Shown here: positions 17,004 through 25,016 of the stretch, piece by piece | Position numbering within the stretch: position 1 is the stretch's first letter | Layout: each line of letters opens with the position of its first letter | Assembly: GCA_002410555.1 (NCBI GenBank) | Contig: DHSR01000083.1 | Coordinates: 121,415 to 176,647 of the forward strand | Length of the DNA stretch: 55,233 bases | Direction of reading: 5' to 3' | Source: Bacteroidales bacterium UBA5281 | GTDB taxonomy: Bacteria > Bacteroidota > Bacteroidia > Bacteroidales > Lentimicrobiaceae | The notes under the pieces: model-generated | The model's database searches: none | Told to the model about the DNA's origin: nothing | The model's input: only the letters and a program-made list of their open reading frames with translations | Position numbers and translations under genes: made by a program

Positions 17004-19073
17004 TTACTTTACAAACACTTTGCTTACAATGGCCTGCTCACCGCCTTGCAACCTGACAAGGTATAAACCTGTGGGTAGTTCAAGTGCATATTCAACTTCT
17101 GAACCATTCAGATAATAGCTGGCTACAACCTGCCCGTAAAGATTGATAACATCCACATTTCCTCTAAACGCACGGTTAAGCTCGATCTTAAGCAGATTGT
17201 TGTAAACAAATACCTTTCCGGCAGCCGATGCTGGCGATCCAATACCAAGGGTCAGATCAACAACCAGGATATTCTCCAGTCCTCCGGTAGGATTGGTGGT
17301 TTGGGTAGATCCCCAGGTTCCGGTTTCGGAAGTATAGGTGTTAACAATTTCTCCTGACGAAAGGTTGCGTTCAACGATACGCTTTATTCCATTACTGCTT
17401 GTATTCGGAATGATGGCTCCCCAGGAACCACTAACACCGGCAACCTGTTCAGCGTAGAATGGCGCATAGGTACCGCTTATAAATTCAATGCCACTGGCTT
17501 CAACATGAGTGCCATACAGGGGACGACCAATCTCATTGGTATTGTCGTAAATAAATACGAAATTCTTTGCACTAAAATCAGAAATGCCTCTAACAGCAGT
17601 TCCTGTGGTATCAGAGACCATAGTATTAAAGGCCAGCACTTTAAAGCTATCGGTTGAGGTAAGTCTGGTTGCTTCGGTGGTTCCGCCGGCTCCATCGTTC
17701 AACATTATGCGTGCAAAAAGTTCGGCTCCTGGTTTAAACCGGGTGGCATTTCCGGTAGGTTCGGTAATGAACCAGCCGGCATAACTGCCAGAGGCATCCG
17801 TAGTAAATTCCCCATATTGTCCGGCTGTTGAAAGGGAGTTGGATGTAGTACGCACAAAACTTCCGCTTTCAGCATCTACGAATATACAGTTACCGGCTCC
17901 ATTGTAATCAGCATTATCAGTACTCAACACCACTTTATTGTAATAACGGTAGGTGGATGAAGGAAGCAAATTTGTCAGGGTAGCACGAAAAGCAAAAGGC
18001 AGGCGGTTTGAATTGGGTACCGAACCCTGAATGTACATCGGCAGCGTCACATTGTCGAGGGCAGGCTGTTCACTGCCGGAAACGGAACCTGAAAGAGATA
18101 TATTAATCTGTGGTGCTCCGCCACCCATTACGATCATGTCGCCGGTGTAACTACCTGAAGCAAGACCTTCGTTCAGGCGTACGGAAACTTCAACTTCCTG
18201 TAATGCTCCTCCTACATAGGGCACTTCTGCAGATGCTACAAAGCTTGCACCATCCAGTGCAAATTCATAGCCGGCAGGCGCCTGCAAGTTGAGCATACCG
18301 GCATCCGGAATGAGGTTAAAAGCTGACAGTTCAAACATCTGAGCATCTGAGGGGCCATGACCTTCAACATAAGTAAAGCCGCTCAATGCATTGGGCTGAG
18401 CTACTATGATGGGTTCTGATCCTGCACCCATAAAGGTAACGTTATCGAAACGCTGAGTGCCGCCTGTACCATAACTACTTGTGGATGAAGCAGAACCATA
18501 TTCAGTTCCATTAACAAATTCAGTAACCAGCCTGATGGCAAAATTCATATTATTGCTCACGCCGGCAATGCCTGCCAGGTCTGCGCTCCGCTGAAACCAG
18601 GCACTTCCTGCATCGGTGATGTATCTGCCATTGTCGAATCCTGCATTATTACCTCCCGAAGTATTGGTAGCATTGGTTTCATCGGCTTCAAAGTTAATCC
18701 AGTCTGTGGCATTTACTGTGTATTGTAACCTGATGCGATTGGCAGCGGTATTGCTGGCCCGTTGATCCCACGAAATGGTAAGCCCCGAGAAACCTTCTGT
18801 TGAAACATTAAACTGTACACCGGCTGTTCCGGAAGCATTTCCCTGCTCCGGATAATTATTGGTATTCCAGGCTTTCCCGGCATTAAATCCTGTGGCATAA
18901 GAAGCACCAACTCCACCTATCAGGTAAGCCGCTCCATTGCCCACAGAAGTCAGGGAATCTGAATTGTCGAAATTCCATTGGGTAATAATCACCTGAGCCT
19001 GAACGCCGGAAGAAAACAGTAGTCCGCCCGACATTACCAATGAAAGCATTAAAAGAGAGTAAATTTTTCGCAT
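17004..19073 (-). CDS. T9SS cargo protein with lectin-like N-domain and one 269-residue module
   Basis: 689 residues, secreted. A signal peptide (1-26, ending SGVQAQ) is followed by a jelly-roll/lectin-like domain (about 28-215; motifs ITQWNFDN and TISWDQRAS, of the kind found at the N-terminus of many Bacteroidota exported proteins). Then come an Ig-like segment (about 222-338, GFTYVEGHGPSD), the 269-residue module (339-607) and a T9SS type A sorting domain (about 615-689, LPTGLYLVRLQ). The gene lies 79 bp upstream of the larger relative with two module copies, same strand, with a terminator between them. The pair looks like paralogues grown by domain duplication. No enzyme motif is seen. 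Confidence 0.87.
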   Translation of the reverse strand: MRKIYSLLMLSLVMSGGLLFSSGVQAQVIITQWNFDNSDSLTSVGNGAAYLIGGVGASYATGFNAGKAWNTNNYPEQGNASGTAGVQFNVSTEGFSGLTISWDQRASNTAANRIRLQYTVNATDWINFEADETNATNTSGGNNAGFDNGRYITDAGSAWFQRSADLAGIAGVSNNMNFAIRLVTEFVNGTEYGSASSTSSYGTGGTQRFDNVTFMGAGSEPIIVAQPNALSGFTYVEGHGPSDAQMFELSAFNLIPDAGMLNLQAPAGYEFALDGASFVASAEVPYVGGALQEVEVSVRLNEGLASGSYTGDMIVMGGGAPQINISLSGSVSGSEQPALDNVTLPMYIQGSVPNSNRLPFAFRATLTNLLPSSTYRYYNKVVLSTDNADYNGAGNCIFVDAESGSFVRTTSNSLSTAGQYGEFTTDASGSYAGWFITEPTGNATRFKPGAELFARIMLNDGAGGTTEATRLTSTDSFKVLAFNTMVSDTTGTAVRGISDFSAKNFVFIYDNTNEIGRPLYGTHVEASGIEFISGTYAPFYAEQVAGVSGSWGAIIPNTSSNGIKRIVERNLSSGEIVNTYTSETGTWGSTQTTNPTGGLENILVVDLTLGIGSPASAAGKVFVYNNLLKIELNRAFRGNVDVINLYGQVVASYYLNGSEVEYALELPTGLYLVRLQGGEQAIVSKVFVK
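17253..18059 (-). other. 269-residue module, copy 3 (residues 339-607 of the 17004-19073 gene)
   Basis: Motifs in the same order: RLPFAF, TYRYYNKVV, NGAGNCIFV, GWFITEPTGNATRF, GTAVRGIS, YDNTNEIGRPLYGT, SGSWGA, VVDL. Small insertions and deletions relative to copies 1 and 2 cancel out, leaving the same length. Confidence 0.85.
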
Positions 19074-19511
19074 ATCTGATTGATTTTAAATGAATAATTA
19101 AATGAAATGATTTTAAACTGATCAGGTTGAAATACAGTTCTTGTATTTGCTAAAAGAACTAACAAAATTAAGAACTTTTTGCAAACATTCTTTCAAATAT
19201 ACCATAAAAATTAAATACAAACCATTTCGTAGCCCGGATACTGGCTGCCATACTATGCATTACTAAAGGATGCCTTACTTTTATTAAAACACGTTTGTTT
19301 ATGATAATTAATTCCGGGATAGACTATTTTTAAACATTTATATTTATAAATATGTTATATTAGCCCCATCATAGACGCTGCAAAAAGTTCTTTATATAAA
19401 AATGCCACATATCATTAAAACCTTCATAAGGCTGAACACCTTACTGTCTTTAATTGTTATTGAAGCATTTTCCGTTTATTAATAGCCACTTTCATTTCAA
19501 CCAACCGTATT
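19074..19511. other. 438-bp divergent intergenic region
   Basis: AT-rich, no gene seen. It separates the minus-strand T9SS gene from the plus-strand acyl-CoA dehydrogenase and must hold promoters for both. It contains a candidate minus-strand promoter (19163-19170) and the perfect 14-bp palindrome ATATTTATAAATAT (19340-19353). No TAnnTTTG box is evident for the dehydrogenase. Confidence 0.7.
19163..19170 (-). promoter_or_regulatory. Candidate -7 promoter element for the T9SS cargo gene
   Basis: TAATTTTG on the minus strand, with TTTG 23 bp further upstream (19194-19197), a slightly long spacer. It predicts a leader of roughly 80 nt. Confidence 0.5.
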
Positions 19512-20657
19512 ATGAATTTTGAGTATACCGAAGAACAATTGATGATCCGCCAGGCAGCGCGGGACTTTGCTCAGCGAGAGCTGATTAAGGATGTGATCGA
19601 GCGTGATACCCATTCCATTTACCCTACCGAACATGTTAAAGTCCTGGCTGAACTCGGGTTTCTTGGGATGTTGGTTGATCCCAAATATGACGGAGGTGGC
19701 ATGGACACCATTTCTTATGTGCTGGCCATTGAGGAGATCTCAAAAGTTGATTCCTCGGTGAGTGTCATCATGTCAGTAAACAACTCATTGGTGTGTTATG
19801 GACTGGAGAACTTTGGCAGTGAAGCTCAAAAGGAGAAATACCTGAAACCACTGGCCCGTGGCGATAAGACCGGTGCATTTTTGCTGTCTGAGCCTGAAGC
19901 CGGTTCCGATGCAACTTCCCAGCGAACAACGGCTGAGGACAAAGGAGATTACTACCTGCTTAACGGCACAAAAAACTGGATTACCAGTGGAAATACAGCA
20001 GGGACTTATCTGGTTATTGCTCAAACGCATCCCGAAAAGGGGCACAAAGGCATCAATGTGCTTATTGTCGATCGCAATACTCCGGGAATAACGGTTGGAC
20101 CACACGAGGACAAGATGGGTATGCGCAGTTCCGATACCCATTCGGTGATGTTTAACGACGTAAAAGTCCCCAGGGAAAACCGCATTGGTGAAGATGGCTT
20201 CGGATTTAAGTTTGCCATGAAAACCCTTGAAGGAGGCCGCATAGGTATAGCAGCACAAGCAGTAGGTATAGCTGCCGGGGCTTTTGAACGCTCAGTCAAA
20301 TATGCCAAAGAACGCAAAGCTTTTGGCACAGAACTGATGAATCATCAGTCGGTTGCCTTTAAACTGGCCGAAATGGCGGTAAAAATTGAAAATGCCCGCA
20401 ATTTATGCCTCAAAGCTGCCTGGCTTAAAGACCAGAATAAACCTTACGGCTACGCAAGCGCTATGGCCAAGTATTATGCTGCCGAGGCTGCCATGTGGGT
20501 AACCACCGAAGCCGTACAAATTCACGGAGGATATGGCTATGTGAAAGAATATCATGTAGAACGTCTGATGCGGGAAGCCAAACTCACCCAAATATATGAA
20601 GGCACCTCCGAAATTCAGAAAATAGTCATTTCAAGGCAAATCAATAATGATTACTAA
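19512..20657 (+). CDS. Acyl-CoA dehydrogenase (short-chain/butyryl-CoA type)
   Basis: An FAD enzyme that introduces the alpha-beta double bond in acyl-CoA and passes electrons to ETF. The 381 residues show LSEPEAGSDA (FAD/substrate region), WITSGNTAG, the C-terminal helix motif QIHGGYGYVKEY and the catalytic base in YEGTSEIQ (Glu363). The position of this Glu is that of short-chain and butyryl-CoA dehydrogenases. etfB and etfA follow after 56 and 18 bp, so electron transfer to this ETF is nearly certain. Thiolase, crotonase and hydroxyacyl-CoA dehydrogenase genes are absent here, so the physiological direction and chain length stay open. Confidence 0.93.
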   Translation: MNFEYTEEQLMIRQAARDFAQRELIKDVIERDTHSIYPTEHVKVLAELGFLGMLVDPKYDGGGMDTISYVLAIEEISKVDSSVSVIMSVNNSLVCYGLENFGSEAQKEKYLKPLARGDKTGAFLLSEPEAGSDATSQRTTAEDKGDYYLLNGTKNWITSGNTAGTYLVIAQTHPEKGHKGINVLIVDRNTPGITVGPHEDKMGMRSSDTHSVMFNDVKVPRENRIGEDGFGFKFAMKTLEGGRIGIAAQAVGIAAGAFERSVKYAKERKAFGTELMNHQSVAFKLAEMAVKIENARNLCLKAAWLKDQNKPYGYASAMAKYYAAEAAMWVTTEAVQIHGGYGYVKEYHVERLMREAKLTQIYEGTSEIQKIVISRQINNDY

Positions 20658-20713
20658 CTGCCTTAAACCATGATCTGTTGAATCTTTGAACTTTTGAATT
20701 AATCCTGATAATC

Positions 20714-21457
20714 ATGAACATACTTGTTTGCATCAGCAATGTACCAGACACAACAACACGCATAAAATTTACTGCCGATAATAAATCGGTAGATTACACC
20801 GGTGTACAGTGGATCATAAATCCCTGGGACGAATTGGCTCTGACCCGTGCCATTGAACTTAAAGAAGCCGGAAAAGCAAATAAAATTATGGTAATTAGCG
20901 TAGGCAATTCAACCGTTGAAGCTACTTTACGCAAAGCCCTGGCAGCAGGAGCCGATGAAGCCATAAGGGTTGACGCCGAAGCTTTGGATTCCTTTTCAAC
21001 GGCATCCCATCTGGCCGACGCCATAAAACAATACCCTGCGGACATTATTTTATGTGGGATCGAATCCAGTGATTATAACGGCTCTTCGGTGGGAGGAATG
21101 CTGGCCGAAATGCTTGACTTACCTTCAGTTTCATCAGTAAGCAGCCTGGAAATTGAAGGCGGTAGCATAAAAATTACCCGCGAAATTGAAGGCGGCCGCC
21201 AACAACTGGAAACAGCACTACCAGCCGTCCTGGTGGTTCAGAAAGGCATTGCCATCAATCCACGAATACCTTCTATGCGTGGGATTATGACAGCACGAAC
21301 CAAACCTTTAAAGGTAATCACTGCCTCTGCGGTAAATGCTGAATCACAGATAAACTCCTATGATACTCCGCCTCAGAAGTCCTCATGCAGAATGATTGAT
21401 CCCGAAAATCTGGATGAACTGGTAGAGTTACTTCACAAGGAAGCAAGAGTAATTTAA
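20714..21457 (+). CDS. etfB: Electron transfer flavoprotein, beta subunit
   Basis: EtfB pairs with EtfA to carry electrons from the upstream acyl-CoA dehydrogenase to a quinone reductase or another acceptor. In 247 residues one sees the N-terminal MNILVCISNVPD strand, WIINPWDELALTRAIEL, and the ETF-beta core segment with LCGIESSDYNGSSVGGMLAE. It begins 56 bp after the dehydrogenase and ends 18 bp before etfA. Whether this ETF is of the bifurcating type cannot be read from the sequence alone. Confidence 0.94.
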   Translation: MNILVCISNVPDTTTRIKFTADNKSVDYTGVQWIINPWDELALTRAIELKEAGKANKIMVISVGNSTVEATLRKALAAGADEAIRVDAEALDSFSTASHLADAIKQYPADIILCGIESSDYNGSSVGGMLAEMLDLPSVSSVSSLEIEGGSIKITREIEGGRQQLETALPAVLVVQKGIAINPRIPSMRGIMTARTKPLKVITASAVNAESQINSYDTPPQKSSCRMIDPENLDELVELLHKEARVI

Positions 21458-21475
21458 CGCCCTAACCTCAATCAC

Positions 21476-22438
21476 ATGTCAATATTAGTATATGCGGAGC
21501 ACCGCAACCATAAATTCAACAAAGCATCCTATGAACTCATTTCATTTGGCAATAAACTTGCGGGAGACCTCAACACAAACGTTTTTGCATTCACCACCGG
21601 TACGCTGGCCCGAGAGGATTTGAAAACCCTGGGCAATTATGGCTGCAATACCATATTGCACTTTCCTCAGGATGTATCGGATGATGAGAAGCAGCTTTCC
21701 CGGATAATTTCAGACATTGCCAGCGAAAGAAATGCCAGTATAGTGCTGATTCCCCATTCATTCAGAGGTCGCGCGGCAGCCCCCCGCGTAGCAATACGGC
21801 TTAAGGCATCACTTGCTCAGGCAATCAGTGGCTACCCTGTTTCACTCAAACCTATGGTGGTGAATAAACGTGCTTTTTCAGGAAAAGCACTTATAGAGGA
21901 AACCCTTGTAGCCGACATCAGTGTGCTTACACTTAATGCAAACACCTTCGGTCTGATTGAAAATGTTGTGGAACCGGCTATCGAGGTGCTTTCCATTGAT
22001 GCAGGATCAGCCGCTACCCGTGTTATACAATCGGAGGTTCAAAGTGGTAAAGTGTTGCTGTCCGAAGCAGACATAGTTGTGTCGGGTGGACGCGGTATGC
22101 GTAGCGCTGATAACTGGCAGCCCCTGGAAGAACTCGCTGAAGTGCTGGGTGCAGCCACTGCCTGTTCAAGGCCGGTGTCTGACGAAGGGTGGCGACCCCA
22201 TCACGAACACGTAGGACAAACCGGAAAAGTAGTCTCACCAAACCTTTACTTTGCGTTGGGTATTTCAGGAGCAATTCAGCATCTTGCCGGTATAAGCGCT
22301 TCAAAAGTAATTGTGGCCGTTAATAAAGATCCCGACGCACCCATATTTGGGGCGGCCGACTATGGCATTATTGGCGATTTGCAAACAGTATTGCCCCGAT
22401 TGACCGAAGCATTCCGCAAGCATAAATCCCAAAGCTGA
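21476..22438 (+). CDS. etfA: Electron transfer flavoprotein, alpha subunit
   Basis: EtfA binds the FAD of the ETF heterodimer. The C-terminal domain shows VVSGGRGMRS, ACSRPVSDEGWRPH, VGQTGKVVSPNLYFALGISGAIQH and AVNKDPDAPIFGAADYGIIGD, which together form the family's FAD-binding region. The length of 320 residues is normal. It is the last gene of the acyl-CoA dehydrogenase-etfB-etfA operon; the stop codon is part of a terminator hairpin. Confidence 0.95.
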   Translation: MSILVYAEHRNHKFNKASYELISFGNKLAGDLNTNVFAFTTGTLAREDLKTLGNYGCNTILHFPQDVSDDEKQLSRIISDIASERNASIVLIPHSFRGRAAAPRVAIRLKASLAQAISGYPVSLKPMVVNKRAFSGKALIEETLVADISVLTLNANTFGLIENVVEPAIEVLSIDAGSAATRVIQSEVQSGKVLLSEADIVVSGGRGMRSADNWQPLEELAEVLGAATACSRPVSDEGWRPHHEHVGQTGKVVSPNLYFALGISGAIQHLAGISASKVIVAVNKDPDAPIFGAADYGIIGDLQTVLPRLTEAFRKHKSQS

Positions 22439-22451
22439 TATCAGTTTTTTT
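22431..22451 (+). terminator. Intrinsic terminator overlapping the etfA stop codon
   Basis: AAAGCTG / CAGTTTT stem (7 bp with one G-U) with a 4-nt ATAT loop, followed by a T run. The TGA stop of etfA (22436-22438) sits inside the hairpin. Confidence 0.6.
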
Positions 22452-22609
22452 GTCGTTCCTGGTTATTTCCTTTTTCAGGAATGGTTCAGCTTATAATGAT
22501 TCCTTTTTTTTTGATGATTCTGACCTGTATCATTGTGCGGAAGCCTGAATGTCAAACCGTAAGGTCATTAAGCAGGCTCATCATTTATTGAACCGACAAA
22601 ATTAATTTG

Positions 22610-22617
22610 TAATTTTG
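22610..22617 (+). promoter_or_regulatory. Promoter of miaB
   Basis: TTG (22588-22590), 19 bp, TAATTTTG: both elements and the spacing fit the Bacteroidota promoter consensus. It is the best-formed promoter in the window. Confidence 0.65.
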
Positions 22618-22639
22618 GCGTTTCTTATTTCTCCGCTAT

Positions 22640-23995
22640 TTGCGGAATCATTTAAACAAGCTTACTTCTGTGGAAACCAAACGCAAATTATATATAGAGA
22701 CCTATGGCTGTCAGATGAATTTTTCTGATACCCAGATCGTTAATTCCATCATGACCAGTCATGATTTCGAAACTACTGATCACATTAACAATGCGGATCT
22801 GATTTTTATAAACACCTGCTCTATCCGCGACAATGCCGAGAAGCGGGTAAGGGCAAGACTACAGGAATTCAAACGCTTCAAAAAGCAAAAACCCGGTTTG
22901 ATTATCGGTGTACTGGGTTGCATGGCTGAGCGGCTTAAAGAACAATTGGTTGAGCAGGAAAAGATGGTAGATGTGATTGTAGGTCCCGATGCTTACCGCG
23001 ACCTGCCCCGCTTACTCAATATTGCGGAAACCGGACAAAAAGCCATCAATGTGATTCTATCAACAGATGAAACGTATGCAGATATTAGTCCGGTACGTTT
23101 TGATGGCAGTGGAGTTACGGCATATATTTCCATTATGCGCGGTTGCGAAAATTTTTGTTCTTATTGTGTGGTACCTTACACACGTGGTCGTGAACGGAGC
23201 CGCGATCCACATACGATCATAGATGAAGCTGCCGCCCTGTTTGCGGAAGGATACCGTGAAATTACCCTGCTTGGACAAAATGTAAATTCTTATCAGTGCA
23301 ACGACGACACTGGATTCCCCGAATTACTGGCCAGAGTAGCAGCCATAGACCCTACGCTCAGGGTAAGGTTTGCCACTTCGCATCCCAAAGACTTGTCAGA
23401 CAACCTATTACAGACTATGGCTACCTGGCCCAACATCTGCCGTTCTATACATTTGCCCGTGCAATCGGGTAGTGACCGGATGCTCAAACTTATGAACCGG
23501 AAATACACCCGTGACTGGTACCTGAACCGCATACAGGCCATCAGGCAATTTCTGCCCGACTGTGCCTTATCCACTGATATTATCTCGGGCTTTCCCACTG
23601 AAACAGAAGAAGATCATCAGCAAACCCTTGACCTGATGAGAGAAGTCGGTTACGATTATGCCTATATGTTTAAGTATTCTGAACGCCCAAATACGCTTGC
23701 TGCCAAAAAATATAAAGATGACATTGCAGAAGAAATTAAAAGTCGTCGTCTAAGGGAAATCATCGACCTTCAACAGGAGCTTTCTCTGCGCAGTAATCAA
23801 AAAGATATTGGTAAAACTTATGATGTACTGATTGAAAATGAATCTAAAAAATCTAAAAAAGAGCTATCAGGACGCAACAGTCACAATAAAGTGGTTGTTT
23901 TTCCAAGAATGAACCATCAACCCGGAGATTATGTAAGGGTTAAAATAACTGATTGCACGCCTGCCACACTTCGCGGAAAAATAGTGAATCAATAA
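22640..23995 (+). CDS. miaB: tRNA-2-methylthio-N6-dimethylallyladenosine synthase MiaB
   Basis: A radical-SAM methylthiotransferase that adds the 2-methylthio group to i6A37 of tRNAs reading UNN codons. The three cysteines of the auxiliary cluster lie in ETYGCQMNFSD, NTCSIRDNAEK and LGCMAER. The radical-SAM motif is CENFCSYCVVPYTRGRERSR, and a C-terminal TRAM domain follows. There is no ATG near the expected N-terminus: a TTG at 22640 (451 residues) or a GTG at 22670 (441 residues) must be used. It needs Fe-S clusters such as those made by the suf operon of this window. Confidence 0.96.
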   Translation: MRNHLNKLTSVETKRKLYIETYGCQMNFSDTQIVNSIMTSHDFETTDHINNADLIFINTCSIRDNAEKRVRARLQEFKRFKKQKPGLIIGVLGCMAERLKEQLVEQEKMVDVIVGPDAYRDLPRLLNIAETGQKAINVILSTDETYADISPVRFDGSGVTAYISIMRGCENFCSYCVVPYTRGRERSRDPHTIIDEAAALFAEGYREITLLGQNVNSYQCNDDTGFPELLARVAAIDPTLRVRFATSHPKDLSDNLLQTMATWPNICRSIHLPVQSGSDRMLKLMNRKYTRDWYLNRIQAIRQFLPDCALSTDIISGFPTETEEDHQQTLDLMREVGYDYAYMFKYSERPNTLAAKKYKDDIAEEIKSRRLREIIDLQQELSLRSNQKDIGKTYDVLIENESKKSKKELSGRNSHNKVVVFPRMNHQPGDYVRVKITDCTPATLRGKIVNQ

Positions 23996-24246
23996 TTTAA
24001 GAGTTTCTGTCTTTTTTGCGAACCTTAATCGTTCTATTTTGTTTGAAGTCGGGAAAGTGGGTCTATTTCTTCACTTATTCAAAGATTTACACGCAAAAAA
24101 ATCAATTAATAAATTATTTTTGCAACAAATTGACAAACAACGAATCGCTTTTTTATTCTTTTTTAAAGGTAAAACGCTTTTTGTGTTACTTTTACACAAT
24201 TAAGTTATAAACATATTCAATCTTAATAAAAACCAATAGGAACGGA

Positions 24247-25005
24247 ATGAAACGTTACATTATGTTATTGATGGCTGCACTTGCATTAAGTTCATGTGTA
24301 TCCTTAAAAAAAATCAGGTACATTCAGGATGCCAGTGACAAACAAAACATAGAATTTTTAAACGAGGCCATTTCTGATTACAAGGTGCAACCAGGTGACA
24401 ACCTTTACATTGACATCAAGAGTCTTGACACCAAAAACATGAACCCGTTCCAGAATGCGCCTTCGGGGTCCTACCAGATGAACTCTGATGCCGGAATATA
24501 CCTAAACAGCTACAACGTGAGTGATTCCGGGTACATTGATTTCCCGGTAGTCGGAAAGATCTTAGTTCAGGGATATACGGTTACTGATGTTAAAGAACGT
24601 TTACAGAAGGTAATAGATGAATATTTTCAGATGACCACGGTAACAGTAAAGCTGGTCAGTTTTAAAATAAGTCTTTTGGGCGAAGTGGCCCGCCCGGGGG
24701 CCTATCAGGTATACCAAAGCAGTATCAATATCTTCCAGGCCCTAAGCATTGCAGGAGACCTGAATGAATTTGCCGACCGCTCGAATGTAAAAATTATCCG
24801 AAAAACAAAAAATGGTTCCACCATTCATAACATCAATCTGCTTTCTACCCAGGTGCTTGAGTCACCTTATTACTACCTGCAACCTGAAGATATTATCTAT
24901 ATTGAACCTTTGCGCGGGAAAAACTTTACCTTTACTGCTTTTCCCTATGCCATTATATTTTCAACCATCTCAACTACCCTGCTCATCCTGAATTTTCTTA
25001 AATAA
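24247..25005 (+). CDS. Polysaccharide export lipoprotein (Wza/BexD family)
   Basis: An outer-membrane export channel component for exopolysaccharide. The 252 residues start with a lipoprotein signal ending ALSSC (Cys17). The polysaccharide-export domain follows with DYKVQPGDNLYIDI, then an SLBB-like repeat around GEVARPGAYQVYQS. A hydrophobic C-terminal segment (FSTISTTLLILNFL) may cross the membrane. It is followed after 11 bp by the Wzc-like kinase. No glycosyltransferase, Wzx or Wzy gene is nearby, so this is an isolated export pair. Confidence 0.9.
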   Translation: MKRYIMLLMAALALSSCVSLKKIRYIQDASDKQNIEFLNEAISDYKVQPGDNLYIDIKSLDTKNMNPFQNAPSGSYQMNSDAGIYLNSYNVSDSGYIDFPVVGKILVQGYTVTDVKERLQKVIDEYFQMTTVTVKLVSFKISLLGEVARPGAYQVYQSSINIFQALSIAGDLNEFADRSNVKIIRKTKNGSTIHNINLLSTQVLESPYYYLQPEDIIYIEPLRGKNFTFTAFPYAIIFSTISTTLLILNFLK

Positions 25006-25016
25006 CCGGAAACGAC

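Noticed and set aside
22456..22481. TTCCTG/CAGGAA hairpin after etfA
   Set aside because: It has a 6-bp stem with a 14-nt loop and no T tract; the hairpin at the etfA stop codon is a much better terminator.
24016..24210. 64-residue open frame between miaB and the Wza-like gene
   Set aside because: It has Phe/Tyr/Lys-rich, AT-driven composition, no family resemblance and no promoter or start signal. It is likely an untranslated leader region.
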